Below, piece by piece: positions 1-7,961 of a stretch of DNA of 64,000 nt. Below the pieces are notes generated by a model that was not told the DNA's origin, did no database searches, and saw only the letters and a list, made by a program, of their open reading frames with translations. Position 1 is the first letter of the stretch; each line of letters starts with the position of its first letter. Both the position numbers and the translations under genes were made by a program. The stretch comes from Cellulomonas sp. PhB150 (lineage in GTDB: Bacteria; Actinomycetota; Actinomycetes; Actinomycetales; Cellulomonadaceae). Location: contig NZ_RKHX01000001.1 of NCBI RefSeq assembly GCF_003755175.1, positions 248,001 through 312,000 of the forward strand. The letters are read 5' to 3'.

Positions 1-141
1 GAGGCGGAGCTCGACGCGGCCGACGCGCGCTCGGGCGGCGACCCCGACCGCGCTCCGCGGTCGCTGCACGCCGTCGAGCTCGAGGCCGACGACGAGGCGA
101 TCGCGAGCAGCGACGAGTGGGACGACCCCGAGCGTCTCTAG
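1..141 (+). CDS. C-terminal end of an unidentified protein (partial)
   Basis: An open frame runs from the first base to a TAG at 139-141 and encodes the last 46 residues of a protein whose start lies outside the window. The fragment is strongly acidic, with a tail ending in DEWDDPERL, and holds no recognisable motif. Codon use (G or C at most third positions) matches the host. It converges tail to tail with the following minus-strand phosphatase gene, with no gap between the two stop codons. No function can be assigned. Confidence 0.6.
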   Translation, partial: EAELDAADARSGGDPDRAPRSLHAVELEADDEAIASSDEWDDPERL

Positions 142-1197
142 TCAGCGCATCCGGAGCAGTCGTGCCCGGACCGCGCGCAGCAGCTCGAACCCGTCGCCGC
201 CCTGGACCACCGCGATGCCGTCGCGCACCGCGGCGCGGCCCGCCGCCATCCCCTCGATCGTCGGCGCAGGCACGCCGTGCGCGAGGACGTGCTCGCCGTA
301 GGTGAGCTGGCGGAGCAGGATCGCGCGGACGTGGTCCGGGAAGTGCTGGGCTGCGCCCGCGTAGATCTCGGGGTCGTGCTGGCCGTCGTCGCCGACGAGC
401 ACCCACTGGATGTGCGGGAGCTCGGTCATGAGCCGACGCAGCTGGGTCACCTTGTGGCGCGGCCCGGAGCGGAACCAGCCCGTGTTCGTCGGTCCCCAGT
501 CGGTCAGCAGCATGGGGCCGGCGGGGAAGCCGTGGCGGCGCAGGAAGCGGCCGATCGCCGGTGCGGCGTTCCACGCCCCGGTCGAGAGGTAGACGACGGG
601 GATCCGCGGGTCGTAGGCGAGCAGGTCGCGGTAGAGGGCCGCCATCCCGGGCACCGGCTCGCGCGCGCCCTCGTGCCTGACCAGCACGTTCCACGCCGCG
701 ACCAGCAAACGGGGCAGGCGGGTGATCATCACGGTGTCGTCGATGTCGCTCACCAGGCCGAACTTCACCTCGGGGTCGATCACGTGCACCGGTGCGACGA
801 CCGAGCGCCCGTCGGAGGTGACCAGCCGCACCTCGTGCCAGCCCGGGGCCAGCTCCGACTCCACGAGGACGTCGAGGTAACCGCCGCGGTCCGTGACGAC
901 GTGGTGCACCAGGTCGCCCACGTGGATCTCGACGGGGGCGCCCGCGACCTGGGCGGTGGCGAAGCTGCGCCAGCCGCGGACTGCTTGCGCGGTCTCCGCG
1001 CCGGCCTGTGCGCTGCCCCCGGCGCCCGGGAGGTCGGACGCCTGGACGGCCGGCGCCGCGAGGAGCGTGCGCGCCAGCACGCGGACCCAGCCGGGCGAGC
1101 CGTAGCCGGCGTAGGGCTCGATCCGCACGGTCCAGCCGCGCTCCTTCATGCGCGCCGCGATTCGGCGGTCGAACGCGTCCTCGAGGCGCGCGGCCAC
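142..1197 (-). CDS. App1-family phosphatase (DUF2183)
   Basis: The product resembles the App1/DUF2183 family, HAD-like phosphatases named after yeast phosphatidate phosphatase App1. The motif SDIDDTVM near the middle fits the DxDxT nucleophile signature, and VYLSTGAWN and a later GDDGQHD segment fit the distal HAD motifs. An N-terminal stretch with RGWTVRIEPYAGYGSPGWVRVLAR is typical of bacterial members. The start is uncertain: GTG at 1197 keeps a conserved-looking VAARLEDAF beginning, and ATG at 1149 is the alternative. Neither has a clear ribosome binding site. It lies downstream of dps on the same strand, but a strong hairpin separates them, so it may have its own promoter. Substrate is unknown. 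Confidence 0.8.
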   Translation of the reverse strand: MAARLEDAFDRRIAARMKERGWTVRIEPYAGYGSPGWVRVLARTLLAAPAVQASDLPGAGGSAQAGAETAQAVRGWRSFATAQVAGAPVEIHVGDLVHHVVTDRGGYLDVLVESELAPGWHEVRLVTSDGRSVVAPVHVIDPEVKFGLVSDIDDTVMITRLPRLLVAAWNVLVRHEGAREPVPGMAALYRDLLAYDPRIPVVYLSTGAWNAAPAIGRFLRRHGFPAGPMLLTDWGPTNTGWFRSGPRHKVTQLRRLMTELPHIQWVLVGDDGQHDPEIYAGAAQHFPDHVRAILLRQLTYGEHVLAHGVPAPTIEGMAAGRAAVRDGIAVVQGGDGFELLRAVRARLLRMR

Positions 1198-1266
1198 GTG
1201 CAGACGCGGCGCTGCACCGGGGTGGGACGAGCCCGGCCGGACGACGCCCGGCCGAGCCGCGCGCAG

Positions 1267-1305
1267 GACCGCCCGGCCACCGGGCTGACCCGGGGCCGGG
1301 CGGTC
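1267..1305 (-). terminator. Hairpin terminator after dps
   Basis: A perfect 12-base inverted repeat (1267-1278 with 1294-1305) flanks a 15-base loop that can itself pair. It lies just past the dps stop codon. There is no long T tract, as is usual in very G+C-rich actinobacteria. Confidence 0.7.
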
Positions 1306-1316
1306 ACTGGTCTGAC

Positions 1317-1883
1317 TCACTTGGCGGCGCTGCCGGCCGCTCGGGCCGCACCCTTCTCCGTCTGGGCGTCGGCGGTGCTGAGCACGCCGCCGGCCGACTC
1401 GAGGTGCGCCCGCACGAACCAGTGGAACAGCTCGAGCTCGTGGAGGTGGCCGATGAGCAGGTCGTTCGTGACGTCGTCGAGCTCCTCGACGTCCGTGGCG
1501 GCCTTGCGGTGGTCGGTGACGACCCCGACGTAGACCTCGTCGAGCGCGCCGAGGTGCTCGATCGCGCCCGCGCGGCCGATCGAGTAGTCGTCCCAGGTGC
1601 GGGCGGCGACCATCGCGCCAGGGGTGCCCACGGGTGCGCCGCCGAGAGTCGCGATGCGCTCGGCGATCGCGTCGACCATGAGGCGCACCGCGTCGACCTG
1701 CGGGTCGATCATCTCGTGCACCGCGATGAAGTGGGGGCCCACGACGTTCCAGTGGATGTGCTTGAGCGTGAGCGCGAGGTCGTTGAGCGCGTCGAGCCGC
1801 GTCTGCAGGATCCGGGCGACCTCGGCGCCCTCCTCCTTGGTCAGCGACGGGACGGTGTACTTGGGGAGGTCCTTGCGCGCCAT
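1317..1883 (-). CDS. dps: DNA starvation/stationary-phase protection protein Dps
   Basis: Dps proteins form dodecamers that oxidise and store iron and shield DNA from oxidative damage. This 188-residue protein has the family ferroxidase pattern: HIHWNVVG (His44) followed by His56 and Asp60 in the HEMID segment. Length is normal. The ATG at 1883 is chosen because AAGGAG lies about 8 bases upstream. The C-terminus carries an Ala/Lys tail (KGAARAAGSAAK) that could contact DNA, as the Lys-rich tails of other Dps proteins do. The position next to NHEJ genes gives a DNA-protection neighbourhood. Confidence 0.95.
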   Translation of the reverse strand: MARKDLPKYTVPSLTKEEGAEVARILQTRLDALNDLALTLKHIHWNVVGPHFIAVHEMIDPQVDAVRLMVDAIAERIATLGGAPVGTPGAMVAARTWDDYSIGRAGAIEHLGALDEVYVGVVTDHRKAATDVEELDDVTNDLLIGHLHELELFHWFVRAHLESAGGVLSTADAQTEKGAARAAGSAAK

Positions 1884-1987
1884 GGGGCTTGCTCCTTCGT
1901 GCGTTCGTGTGCCGGTCGATCTCGGGCTCCACGCTGCCTCACCCGCGCGTCCGCCGCCACGTGAACGGTGCGCTGTGCGCGAACTGC

Positions 1988-2872
1988 TCAGGCGCCCGCG
2001 AAAGGGTCGCCGCGCTCGGCGAACCGGGCGGCCACCTCCGTCGCGGTCAGGTGCACCATGCCGGGCTCGACCTCGTCCCACCACCGAGGTGCCGCGACCC
2101 ACGGCCGGTCCCGCCCGCGCAGCGAGTACGGGGTGATCGTCGTCTTGGCCGGGTGGTTCTGCGACCAGTCGAGCAGCACCTTGCCGCCGCGGATCTCCTT
2201 GCGCATGACCGCGACGAGCAGCTTCGGGTGCGCCGCCGCGAGCTCGTAGGCGATGTCGTGCGCGTACTGACGCACGCCCATCACGCCCTCGGTGCCGGGC
2301 AGCTCGGCGTAGAGCTGCATGCCCTTGCTGCCGGAGGTCACGGGCACGATCGCCGTGAGCCCGTCCTCGCGCAGCCGGTCGGCGACCAGGTGGGCGACCC
2401 GCGCGCACTCGTCGAGGCCGGCCGGCGGACCCGGGTCGAGGTCGACGACGAGCCGGTCGGGCGGCCGGACCCCGCCGCGCGGACCGACGCGCCACTGCGG
2501 CGTGTGCAGCTCGAGCGCCCCCTGGTTGGCGGCCCAGACGAGCCCCGCGAGGTCGTCGATGAACGGCAGCTCCAGCTCGGCGCCCTCGTCGTCGGAGCCC
2601 GGCGCCGCCCGCAGGCGCTGGCGACGCAGCCACTCGGGCGCGCCGCGGGGGGTGTTCTTCTCGAAGAACTTCTCCGACGCCACGCCGCCGGGCCATCGGA
2701 TCCGGGTCACTGGCCGCCCGGCGAGCTGCGGCAGGATCGCGTCCGCGACGCGCACCAGGTAGTCCATCACCTCGGCCTTGGTCGTCCCCGTCACCGGGTA
2801 CATCACCTTGTCGAGGTGGCTGACGCGCACCGCTCGGCCACCGACGTCGACGACCTGGCGCTCGGGGCTCAC
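1988..2872 (-). CDS. NHEJ polymerase domain protein (LigD-POL type)
   Basis: This 294-residue archaeo-eukaryotic-primase-type polymerase matches the polymerase domain of bacterial LigD, which fills gaps and adds ribonucleotides at double-strand breaks. Family features visible are HLDKVMYP near the start, SEKFFEKN at about 67-73, a metal-binding VDLDPG at about 143-148 and a TSGSKGMQ segment. It is a stand-alone protein with no ligase or 3'-phosphoesterase domain. The GTG at 2872 overlaps the stop of the ligase gene upstream (GTGA), so the two are probably translationally coupled and together replace a fused LigD. Confidence 0.92.
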   Translation of the reverse strand: MSPERQVVDVGGRAVRVSHLDKVMYPVTGTTKAEVMDYLVRVADAILPQLAGRPVTRIRWPGGVASEKFFEKNTPRGAPEWLRRQRLRAAPGSDDEGAELELPFIDDLAGLVWAANQGALELHTPQWRVGPRGGVRPPDRLVVDLDPGPPAGLDECARVAHLVADRLREDGLTAIVPVTSGSKGMQLYAELPGTEGVMGVRQYAHDIAYELAAAHPKLLVAVMRKEIRGGKVLLDWSQNHPAKTTITPYSLRGRDRPWVAAPRWWDEVEPGMVHLTATEVAARFAERGDPFAGA

Positions 2873-3804
2873 GGGTTCTCCCACGGGTCGGGGTCCGCGT
2901 CGGTGCGCAGGCCGCGGATGACGGGCTGACGCAGCCGCCCGGTCGGGGTGCGGGTCAGGTAGCGGGTGTCGACGACGAGGACGGGCGTGCACCAGCGGGC
3001 GCCGCGCGCGTCCTCGGGCGGGACCTCGTCGTCGAAGGGGGAGTCGGGCTGCTCGGCGTGGGCGAGCAACGTGGTCAGCGTGCCGGCCAGGGAGCCCGTC
3101 AGGCCGCTGCCCGCGCGGCCGAGGTATCGCAGCGCTCCCGACGCGTCGGGCGCGCCGAGCAGCAGTGCGCCGAGCCGGCCGGTGCCGGTCGACTCGCCGC
3201 GCCACCCGCCGACCAGCGCTGCGCGCGTGCCGTGGTGCGCGGACTTCACCCAGTCCGGCGAACGGCGGCCTGCGCGGTAGGTCGACGAGCGCCGCTTCGC
3301 CACCACGCCCTCGAGGCCGTGCTCCGCGGTGACCTGCCAGAGGCCGGCGCCGTCGTCGTACGCGGGGGAGAGCTCGACGTGCTCGGGCAGCACGAGGGCC
3401 TCGAGCCCGGCCCGGCGGTCGTCGTACGGGCGCCGGGTGAGGTCGTCGCCCCCGGCGCGCAGCAGGTCGAACACCAGGTACGTGACAGGCGACCGTTCGG
3501 CGAGGGTCTGCGCGCGGCGGGCGTCGCGCACGTGCATGCGTTCGGCGAGGGCAGCGAAGGAGGGCCTGCCGTCGGACATCTGGACGATCTCGCCGTCGAG
3601 CAGGACGCCCGGGAGAGACGCCAGGCCGGCGAGCTCGGGGTACGCCGTCGTGATCTCCCGCTCGTTGCGGCTCCACAGCCGTGCGGCGCCCGACGTGGTG
3701 TCCGCGATGGCCCGGACGCCGTCCCACTTCACCTCGAACGACCAGTCCGCGCCCGCCGGCAACACGCCGGGCGAGGGGGCAGGGGTGGCGAGCATGGGCA
3801 GCAC
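2869..3804 (-). CDS. ATP-dependent DNA ligase (LigD ligase-domain type)
   Basis: This 311-residue ATP-dependent ligase would seal breaks in the Ku-dependent end-joining pathway. The AMP-accepting lysine is in EVKWDGVR (Lys26). Further nucleotidyltransferase motifs are LLDGEIV and EGVVAKRRSSTYRAGRRSPDWVK, followed by an OB-fold region. The start is taken as GTG 3804 because VLPMLATPAP is the normal ligase N-terminus; ATG 3795 is possible. The gene is divergent from ku with about 52 bases between them, so both promoters must lie in that gap, partly overlapping the 5' ends. It overlaps the polymerase gene by 4 bases. Confidence 0.93.
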   Translation of the reverse strand: MLPMLATPAPSPGVLPAGADWSFEVKWDGVRAIADTTSGAARLWSRNEREITTAYPELAGLASLPGVLLDGEIVQMSDGRPSFAALAERMHVRDARRAQTLAERSPVTYLVFDLLRAGGDDLTRRPYDDRRAGLEALVLPEHVELSPAYDDGAGLWQVTAEHGLEGVVAKRRSSTYRAGRRSPDWVKSAHHGTRAALVGGWRGESTGTGRLGALLLGAPDASGALRYLGRAGSGLTGSLAGTLTTLLAHAEQPDSPFDDEVPPEDARGARWCTPVLVVDTRYLTRTPTGRLRQPVIRGLRTDADPDPWENP

Positions 3805-3856
3805 GGGTCCATCCTGCCCAGGAAGAGTGTCGGAGCACAGGACGAGAGGCACGGAC

Positions 3857-4750
3857 ATGCGAGCGATCTGGAAGGGCGCGGTGGCCTTCGGGCTGGTCAA
3901 CGTGCCCGTGCGCCTCTACTCCGCGACGGGGGAGCACGAGGTCCGGCTGCACCAGGTGCACGAGGAGGACGGCGGCCGCATCCGGTACAAGAAGGTCTGC
4001 AGCATCGACGGCGAGCCGGTCGAGATGTCGGAGATCGCCAAGGGCTACGAGACGGCCGACGGCGAGCTCGTCGTGCTGACGGACGCCGACTTCGGCAACC
4101 TGCCGCTCGCGACCGAGCGCGAGATCGAGGTGATGGAGTTCGTGCCGGCCGACCAGGTCGACCCGATCATGCTCGGCAAGACCTACTACCTCGAGCCGGA
4201 CAAGACCGCCGCGAAGCCGTACGCGCTCCTGCGCGGTGCGCTCGAGGCGGCCGACCGGGTGGCCGTCGTCAAGGTCGCGCTGCGCCAGCGCGAGTCGATG
4301 GCGGTGCTGCGCGTGCGTGACAAGGTGATCTGCCTGCAGACGCTCATGTGGCCCGACGAGGTCCGCGAGGCCGACTTCCCGATCCTGGACGGTGACGTCT
4401 CGGTGAAGCCGGCCGAGCTCGCGATGGCGAACTCGCTCATCGAGTCGCTCGCCGCCGACTTCGACCCGTCGCAGTACGAGGACCGGTACGCGGCCGCGCT
4501 CGAGGAGCTCATCGAGCAGAAGGTCTCCTCCGGGAAGACGCAGGCGCTGCCCGTGCCCGCGGGCGAGAAGGACGAGGGGGCGGGTGAGGTCGTCGACCTG
4601 CTGGCGGCCCTGCAGCGCAGCGTCGAGAAGGCGCGCACCGCGCGCGGCGAGGACGCCCCGGCCGAGCCCGCGAAGAAGGCCAAGAAGCCGAAGAAGTCCG
4701 GTGACGACGACGACACGCCGGCGCGCCGCACGCGGCGCAAGGCGTCGTGA
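3857..4750 (+). CDS. ku: Non-homologous end-joining protein Ku
   Basis: Bacterial Ku is a homodimer that rings broken DNA ends and recruits LigD. The protein starts MRAIWKGAVAFGLVNVPVRLYSAT-like, the classic Ku N-terminus, and continues with the Ku core fold (MEFVPADQVDPIMLGKTYYL, PAELAMANSLIESL). Length is 297 residues. The C-terminal 50 or so residues are a low-complexity Lys/Arg-rich tail (PAKKAKKPKK, ending RRTRRKAS), as in other actinobacterial Ku proteins where it modulates DNA binding. Its TGA overlaps the GTG of the PHP gene (GTGA), tying that gene to the same message. Confidence 0.97.
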   Translation: MRAIWKGAVAFGLVNVPVRLYSATGEHEVRLHQVHEEDGGRIRYKKVCSIDGEPVEMSEIAKGYETADGELVVLTDADFGNLPLATEREIEVMEFVPADQVDPIMLGKTYYLEPDKTAAKPYALLRGALEAADRVAVVKVALRQRESMAVLRVRDKVICLQTLMWPDEVREADFPILDGDVSVKPAELAMANSLIESLAADFDPSQYEDRYAAALEELIEQKVSSGKTQALPVPAGEKDEGAGEVVDLLAALQRSVEKARTARGEDAPAEPAKKAKKPKKSGDDDDTPARRTRRKAS

Positions 4751-5805
4751 GCGCTGACCTCGGAGGGCGGCGGGACGACGCCGTCGCCGCCCTGCGTCGC
4801 GTCGCGTTCCTGCTCGAGCGGTCGCAGGCCAGCCCGTACCGCAGCGAGGCGTTCCGCACCGCCGCGGGCGCGGTCGAGAAGGTCGCGCCCGACCGGCTCG
4901 ACGCGCTCGTCGCCGGCTCGTCGCTGACGGACCTGCCCGGGGTGGGGGCACGCACGGCCGAGGTCGTCTCGCTCGCGTGGCGGGGCCGCGCCGTGCCCTA
5001 CCTCGTCGGGCTCGAGGAGGAGCTCGCCGCGCTGCCGGAGCCGGACCCCGCGGCGGCGGAGCTCCGGGCCGCGCTGCGCGGCGACCTGCACTCCCACAGC
5101 GAGGCGTCCGACGGGTCGACCCCCATCCAGGAGATGGTCCTGGCAGCCCTGGAGCTGGGCCACGAGTACCTCGCGATCACCGACCACTCGCCGCGCCTGA
5201 CGGTCGCCAACGGGCTGTCCGCGCCTCGGCTGCGTGCCCAGATCGCGCAGGTCAGCGCGCTGAACGAGGTCATCGACCCGTTCGTGGTGCTGACCGGGAT
5301 CGAGTGCGACATCCTCGACGACGGCGCCCTCGACCAGGACCCGGACCTGCTCGACGAGCTCGACGTCGTGGTCGCGTCCGTGCACTCCAAGCTGCGGATG
5401 GACCGCGCAGCGATGACGCGTCGCATGGTCGCCGCGGTGAGCAACCCCCGCACCGACGTGCTCGGGCACTGCACCGGCCGTCGGCTGACCGGCAGGCAGC
5501 GCCCGCAGAGCGAGTTCGACCCGCAGGCGGTGTTCGACGCGTGCGCCGAGCACGGCGTCGCGGTCGAGATCAACTGCCGCCCCGACCGGCTCGACCCTCC
5601 GCACGACCTGCTGGAGATCGCCGTCGCCGCCGGGTGCGTCTTCAGCATCGACACCGACTCCCACGCGCCCGGCCAGCTCGACTGGCAGCTCACCGGTGCG
5701 ACGCGAGCGGTGGCCCACGGCATCACCCCCGATCGCGTCGTCAACACGTGGCCCGTGGCGGACCTCCGGGCGTGGACGCGCGGAAAGACGCCTGACAGGC
5801 GTTAG
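4747..5805 (+). CDS. PolX-like protein: helix-hairpin-helix plus PHP phosphoesterase, no polymerase domain
   Basis: This 352-residue protein looks like family-X DNA polymerase with the nucleotidyltransferase core removed. Residues 1-80 resemble the 8-kDa/HhH DNA-binding part (SQASPYRSEAFRTAA, then LPGVGART at 63-70). From about residue 110 it is a PHP metal-dependent phosphoesterase: GDLHSHSEASDG (His115, His117), AITDHS (His147), a GIECDI segment, ASVHSK, GHCTGR and a closing DTDSHAPGQL. PHP domains of bacterial PolX are 3'-5' nuclease or phosphatase modules. The GTG start overlaps the ku stop, so co-translation with Ku is likely. A role in trimming or cleaning ends during NHEJ is an inference. 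Confidence 0.85.
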   Translation: MSADLGGRRDDAVAALRRVAFLLERSQASPYRSEAFRTAAGAVEKVAPDRLDALVAGSSLTDLPGVGARTAEVVSLAWRGRAVPYLVGLEEELAALPEPDPAAAELRAALRGDLHSHSEASDGSTPIQEMVLAALELGHEYLAITDHSPRLTVANGLSAPRLRAQIAQVSALNEVIDPFVVLTGIECDILDDGALDQDPDLLDELDVVVASVHSKLRMDRAAMTRRMVAAVSNPRTDVLGHCTGRRLTGRQRPQSEFDPQAVFDACAEHGVAVEINCRPDRLDPPHDLLEIAVAAGCVFSIDTDSHAPGQLDWQLTGATRAVAHGITPDRVVNTWPVADLRAWTRGKTPDRR

Positions 5806-5905
5806 GGTCGACGGCGGCGTAGGGGACATCGCGACCACCGCGACGTCCCGCAGCCCGGCCCGGCCCCTCGGGTCCGTATCCACAGTGAAACAAGGAGCAT
5901 CTTTC

Positions 5906-6187
5906 GTGAGCGTGAACCGCACCGAGCTCGTCCAGGCCGTCGCCGCCAAGGCCGGTCTCACCAACGCCGAGACCGACAAGGCCCTCAAGGCCTTCCAGGA
6001 GGTCCTGGTCGAGCAGCTCGCCGCAGGCGAGGGCGTGACGATCCCCGGCTTCCTCGCCGTGGCCCGCGCCGACCGCGCCGCCCGCACGGGCATCAACCCC
6101 CAGACGGGCGAGAAGCTCGAGATCCCCGCGGGCTACCGCGTGAAGATCACGGCGGGCAGCGCGCTCAAGCGCGCCGCACAGGGCTGA
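5906..6187 (+). CDS. HU-family DNA-binding protein
   Basis: HU proteins are small dimers that bend and compact DNA. The 93-residue product has the HU pattern: NRTELVQAVAAKAGLTNAET at the N-terminus, then the beta-arm region with the RAARTGINPQTGEKLEIPA motif (RxGxNPxTG) and a VKITAGSALKRA end. It lacks the long Lys/Ala-rich tail found in mycobacterial HupB. GTG 5906 is chosen because AAGGAG lies 8 bases upstream. A separate ATG-initiated longer frame is not supported. A strong hairpin follows the gene at 6202-6241. Confidence 0.95.
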   Translation: MSVNRTELVQAVAAKAGLTNAETDKALKAFQEVLVEQLAAGEGVTIPGFLAVARADRAARTGINPQTGEKLEIPAGYRVKITAGSALKRAAQG

Positions 6188-6201
6188 GACCCGACGCACG
6201 C

Positions 6202-6241
6202 GACGCCGGCCCTCGATCCCCCGGGATCGGGGGCCGGCGTC
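6202..6241. terminator. Bidirectional terminator between HU gene and DUF6328 gene
   Basis: A near-perfect 40-base palindrome begins GACGCCGGCC and ends GGCCGGCGTC, with one G-T pair in the stem. It sits between two convergent genes and is followed by CTTCGTCT on the plus strand. It probably serves both transcripts. Confidence 0.8.
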
Positions 6242-6248
6242 CTTCGTC

Positions 6249-6743
6249 TCACCGCTCGGCCGCTGCGCGCGCCGACACGACGCGGGGCAGCACCCACCAG
6301 GCGGCGCCCAGGAGGACGAGCGACGCCACGCCCATCGCGACGCCCGCGGTGCGCGAGACCACGACGTCGAAGAGCAGCATCGCCGCCCCGGACAGGACCA
6401 GGGCGAGCACCAGGAGCCCGGCCCGCGCGAACGAGTCGCCGACCGAGACCAGCTCGGACTTCATGCCTCGGCGGAACAAGGCGCGGTGGATCGCGACGGG
6501 CGCCAGGATCAGGGCCGTCGTGACGACCGCGAGGACGACGAGCACCAGGTAGAGGTCGCGCTGGAACGCGTCGAGGTCCCCGAACCTCTGCTGGAACGGG
6601 ATCGTGAGCAGGAACCCCATGAGGATCTGCGTGCCGGTCTGCGTGACCCGCAGCTCCTGCAGGAGCTCGTCCCAGTTGCGGTCGGCTCGCTGGTTGCGGG
6701 TCTCGCTCCGACCGTCGTGCGGGTCGGCGTCGGGCTGGATCAC
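6249..6743 (-). CDS. DUF6328 family membrane protein
   Basis: A 164-residue protein with four hydrophobic segments: TQILMGFLLTIPF, DLYLVLVVLAVVTTALI, AGLLVLALVLSGAAMLLF and AGVAMGVASLVLLGAAWWVL. The segment NWDELLQELRVTQTGTQILMGFLL before the first helix is the hallmark of the DUF6328 family, common in actinobacteria and of unknown function. The N-terminus is charged and cytoplasmic by the positive-inside pattern. GTG 6743 is chosen over ATG 6773 because GAAGGAG lies 5 bases upstream of it. Confidence 0.85.
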   Translation of the reverse strand: MIQPDADPHDGRSETRNQRADRNWDELLQELRVTQTGTQILMGFLLTIPFQQRFGDLDAFQRDLYLVLVVLAVVTTALILAPVAIHRALFRRGMKSELVSVGDSFARAGLLVLALVLSGAAMLLFDVVVSRTAGVAMGVASLVLLGAAWWVLPRVVSARAAAER

Positions 6744-6815
6744 GTCGTCTCCTTCGTCGCGTGCTCGGATCATGCCGCAGGCGGTCGACGAGCGCACGGC
6801 TGCGAGACTGGTGCG

Positions 6816-7862
6816 GTGAACCGACTGCACGACGCCGACCGCCGCGACTTCGCCTCCGACAACTACGCGGGTGCCCATCCCGAGGTCCTCGCGGCCCTGG
6901 TCGAGGCCAACGGCGGCCACCAGGGCGCCTACGGCGCGGACGACTACACCGCGCGCCTGCAGGAGGTCGTCGCCGACCACTTCGGCGCCCAGGCGACCGC
7001 CTGGCCGGTGTTCAACGGCACGGGTGCGAACGTCCTGTCTCTGCAGTCCGTGCTGCCTCGCTGGGGAGCGGTCATCTGCGCGGACACCGCGCACATCCAC
7101 ACCGACGAGAACGCTGCACCCGAGCGGGTGGGCGGGCTCAAGCTGCTCACCGTCCCGACCCCGGACGGCAAGCTCACGCCCGAGCTGGTCGCGACGCAGG
7201 CGTGGGGGTTCGGCGACGAGCACCGAGCCCAGCCGGGTGCGGTGTCCATCACGCAGTCCACCGAGCTCGGCACGCTCTACTCGCCCGACGAGGTCCGCGC
7301 CCTGGCCGACCAGGCGCACGAGCTCGGCCTGCGGCTGCACGTCGACGGTGCCCGGATCGCCAACGCGGCCGCCGCGCTGGACCTGCCGCTGCGTGCGTTC
7401 ACCACCGACGCGGGGGTGGACGTCCTGTCGCTCGGCGGCACCAAGAACGGGCTGCTCTACGGCGAGGCGGTGGTGGTGCTCGACCCCGCGGCCGACGGGG
7501 GCCTGGGCTACCTGCGCAAGATGGACATGCAGCTCACCTCCAAGATGCGCTTCGTGTCGGCGCAGCTCGTCGCGCTGTTCGAGTCGGACCTCTGGCTGCG
7601 GTCGGCTCGGCACGCGAACGCGATGGCCGCGCGCCTGCGCAGCGGCCTGGAGGGGCTGCCCGGCGTCGTCGTGACCCGGCCGACCCAGGCGAACGGCGTG
7701 TTCGTCGTCTTCCCGGCCGGCGTGGCCGAGGCGCTGCGTCGACGGTGGCGGTTCTACGACTGGGACGTCGCGACCGGCGAGGCCCGGCTCATGTGCTCGT
7801 TCGACACGACGCCGGGCGACGTCGACGAGCTGGTCGCGGCGGTCGCCGCGGAAATGGCCTGA
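6816..7862 (+). CDS. Low-specificity L-threonine aldolase-type PLP enzyme
   Basis: This 348-residue fold-type I PLP enzyme belongs to the beta-eliminating lyase/threonine aldolase family, which cleaves threonine or allo-threonine to glycine and acetaldehyde. The opening FASDNYAGAHPEVLAAL, the LHVDGARIANAA stretch (Asp contacting the PLP ring nitrogen) and LGGTKNGLLYGEAVV (the PLP lysine in GGTKNG) are diagnostic. The GTG at 6816 gives the normal family N-terminus but has no clear Shine-Dalgarno. The gene stands alone between divergent and convergent neighbours and ends in a strong terminator. Confidence 0.93.
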   Translation: MNRLHDADRRDFASDNYAGAHPEVLAALVEANGGHQGAYGADDYTARLQEVVADHFGAQATAWPVFNGTGANVLSLQSVLPRWGAVICADTAHIHTDENAAPERVGGLKLLTVPTPDGKLTPELVATQAWGFGDEHRAQPGAVSITQSTELGTLYSPDEVRALADQAHELGLRLHVDGARIANAAAALDLPLRAFTTDAGVDVLSLGGTKNGLLYGEAVVVLDPAADGGLGYLRKMDMQLTSKMRFVSAQLVALFESDLWLRSARHANAMAARLRSGLEGLPGVVVTRPTQANGVFVVFPAGVAEALRRRWRFYDWDVATGEARLMCSFDTTPGDVDELVAAVAAEMA

Positions 7863-7895
7863 CGCGCGAGGGCCCAGCCCAGGCCCTCGCGCGTC
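7861..7895 (+). terminator. Terminator of the threonine aldolase gene
   Basis: A perfect 14-base stem (7861-7874 with 7882-7895) with a 7-base loop begins inside the stop codon of the aldolase gene. Confidence 0.85.
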
Positions 7896-7910
7896 AGGCG
7901 ATCAGGGGAT

Positions 7911-7950
7911 GACGAGCGGGGGCCCCCAGAGGTGGGAGCCCCCGCTCGTC
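7911..7950 (-). terminator. Terminator of the cellulase gene
   Basis: A perfect 13-base stem (7911-7923 with 7938-7950) with a 14-base loop lies 11 bases beyond the cellulase stop codon. Together with the hairpin at 7861-7895 it insulates the two convergent genes. Confidence 0.8.
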
Positions 7951-7961
7951 GTGCTGCTAGA

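Noticed and set aside
1008..4951. Long plus- and minus-strand frames overlapping the dps-ligase-ku region
   Set aside because: All are shadows of the dps, polymerase, ligase, ku and PHP genes and start inside them; residue composition is Arg/Ala-rich and no ribosome binding site fits.
5788..5802. ACGCCT-GAC-AGGCGT palindrome at the end of the PHP gene
   Set aside because: Six-base arms and three-base loop are too short for a confident terminator, and no factor binding could be argued.
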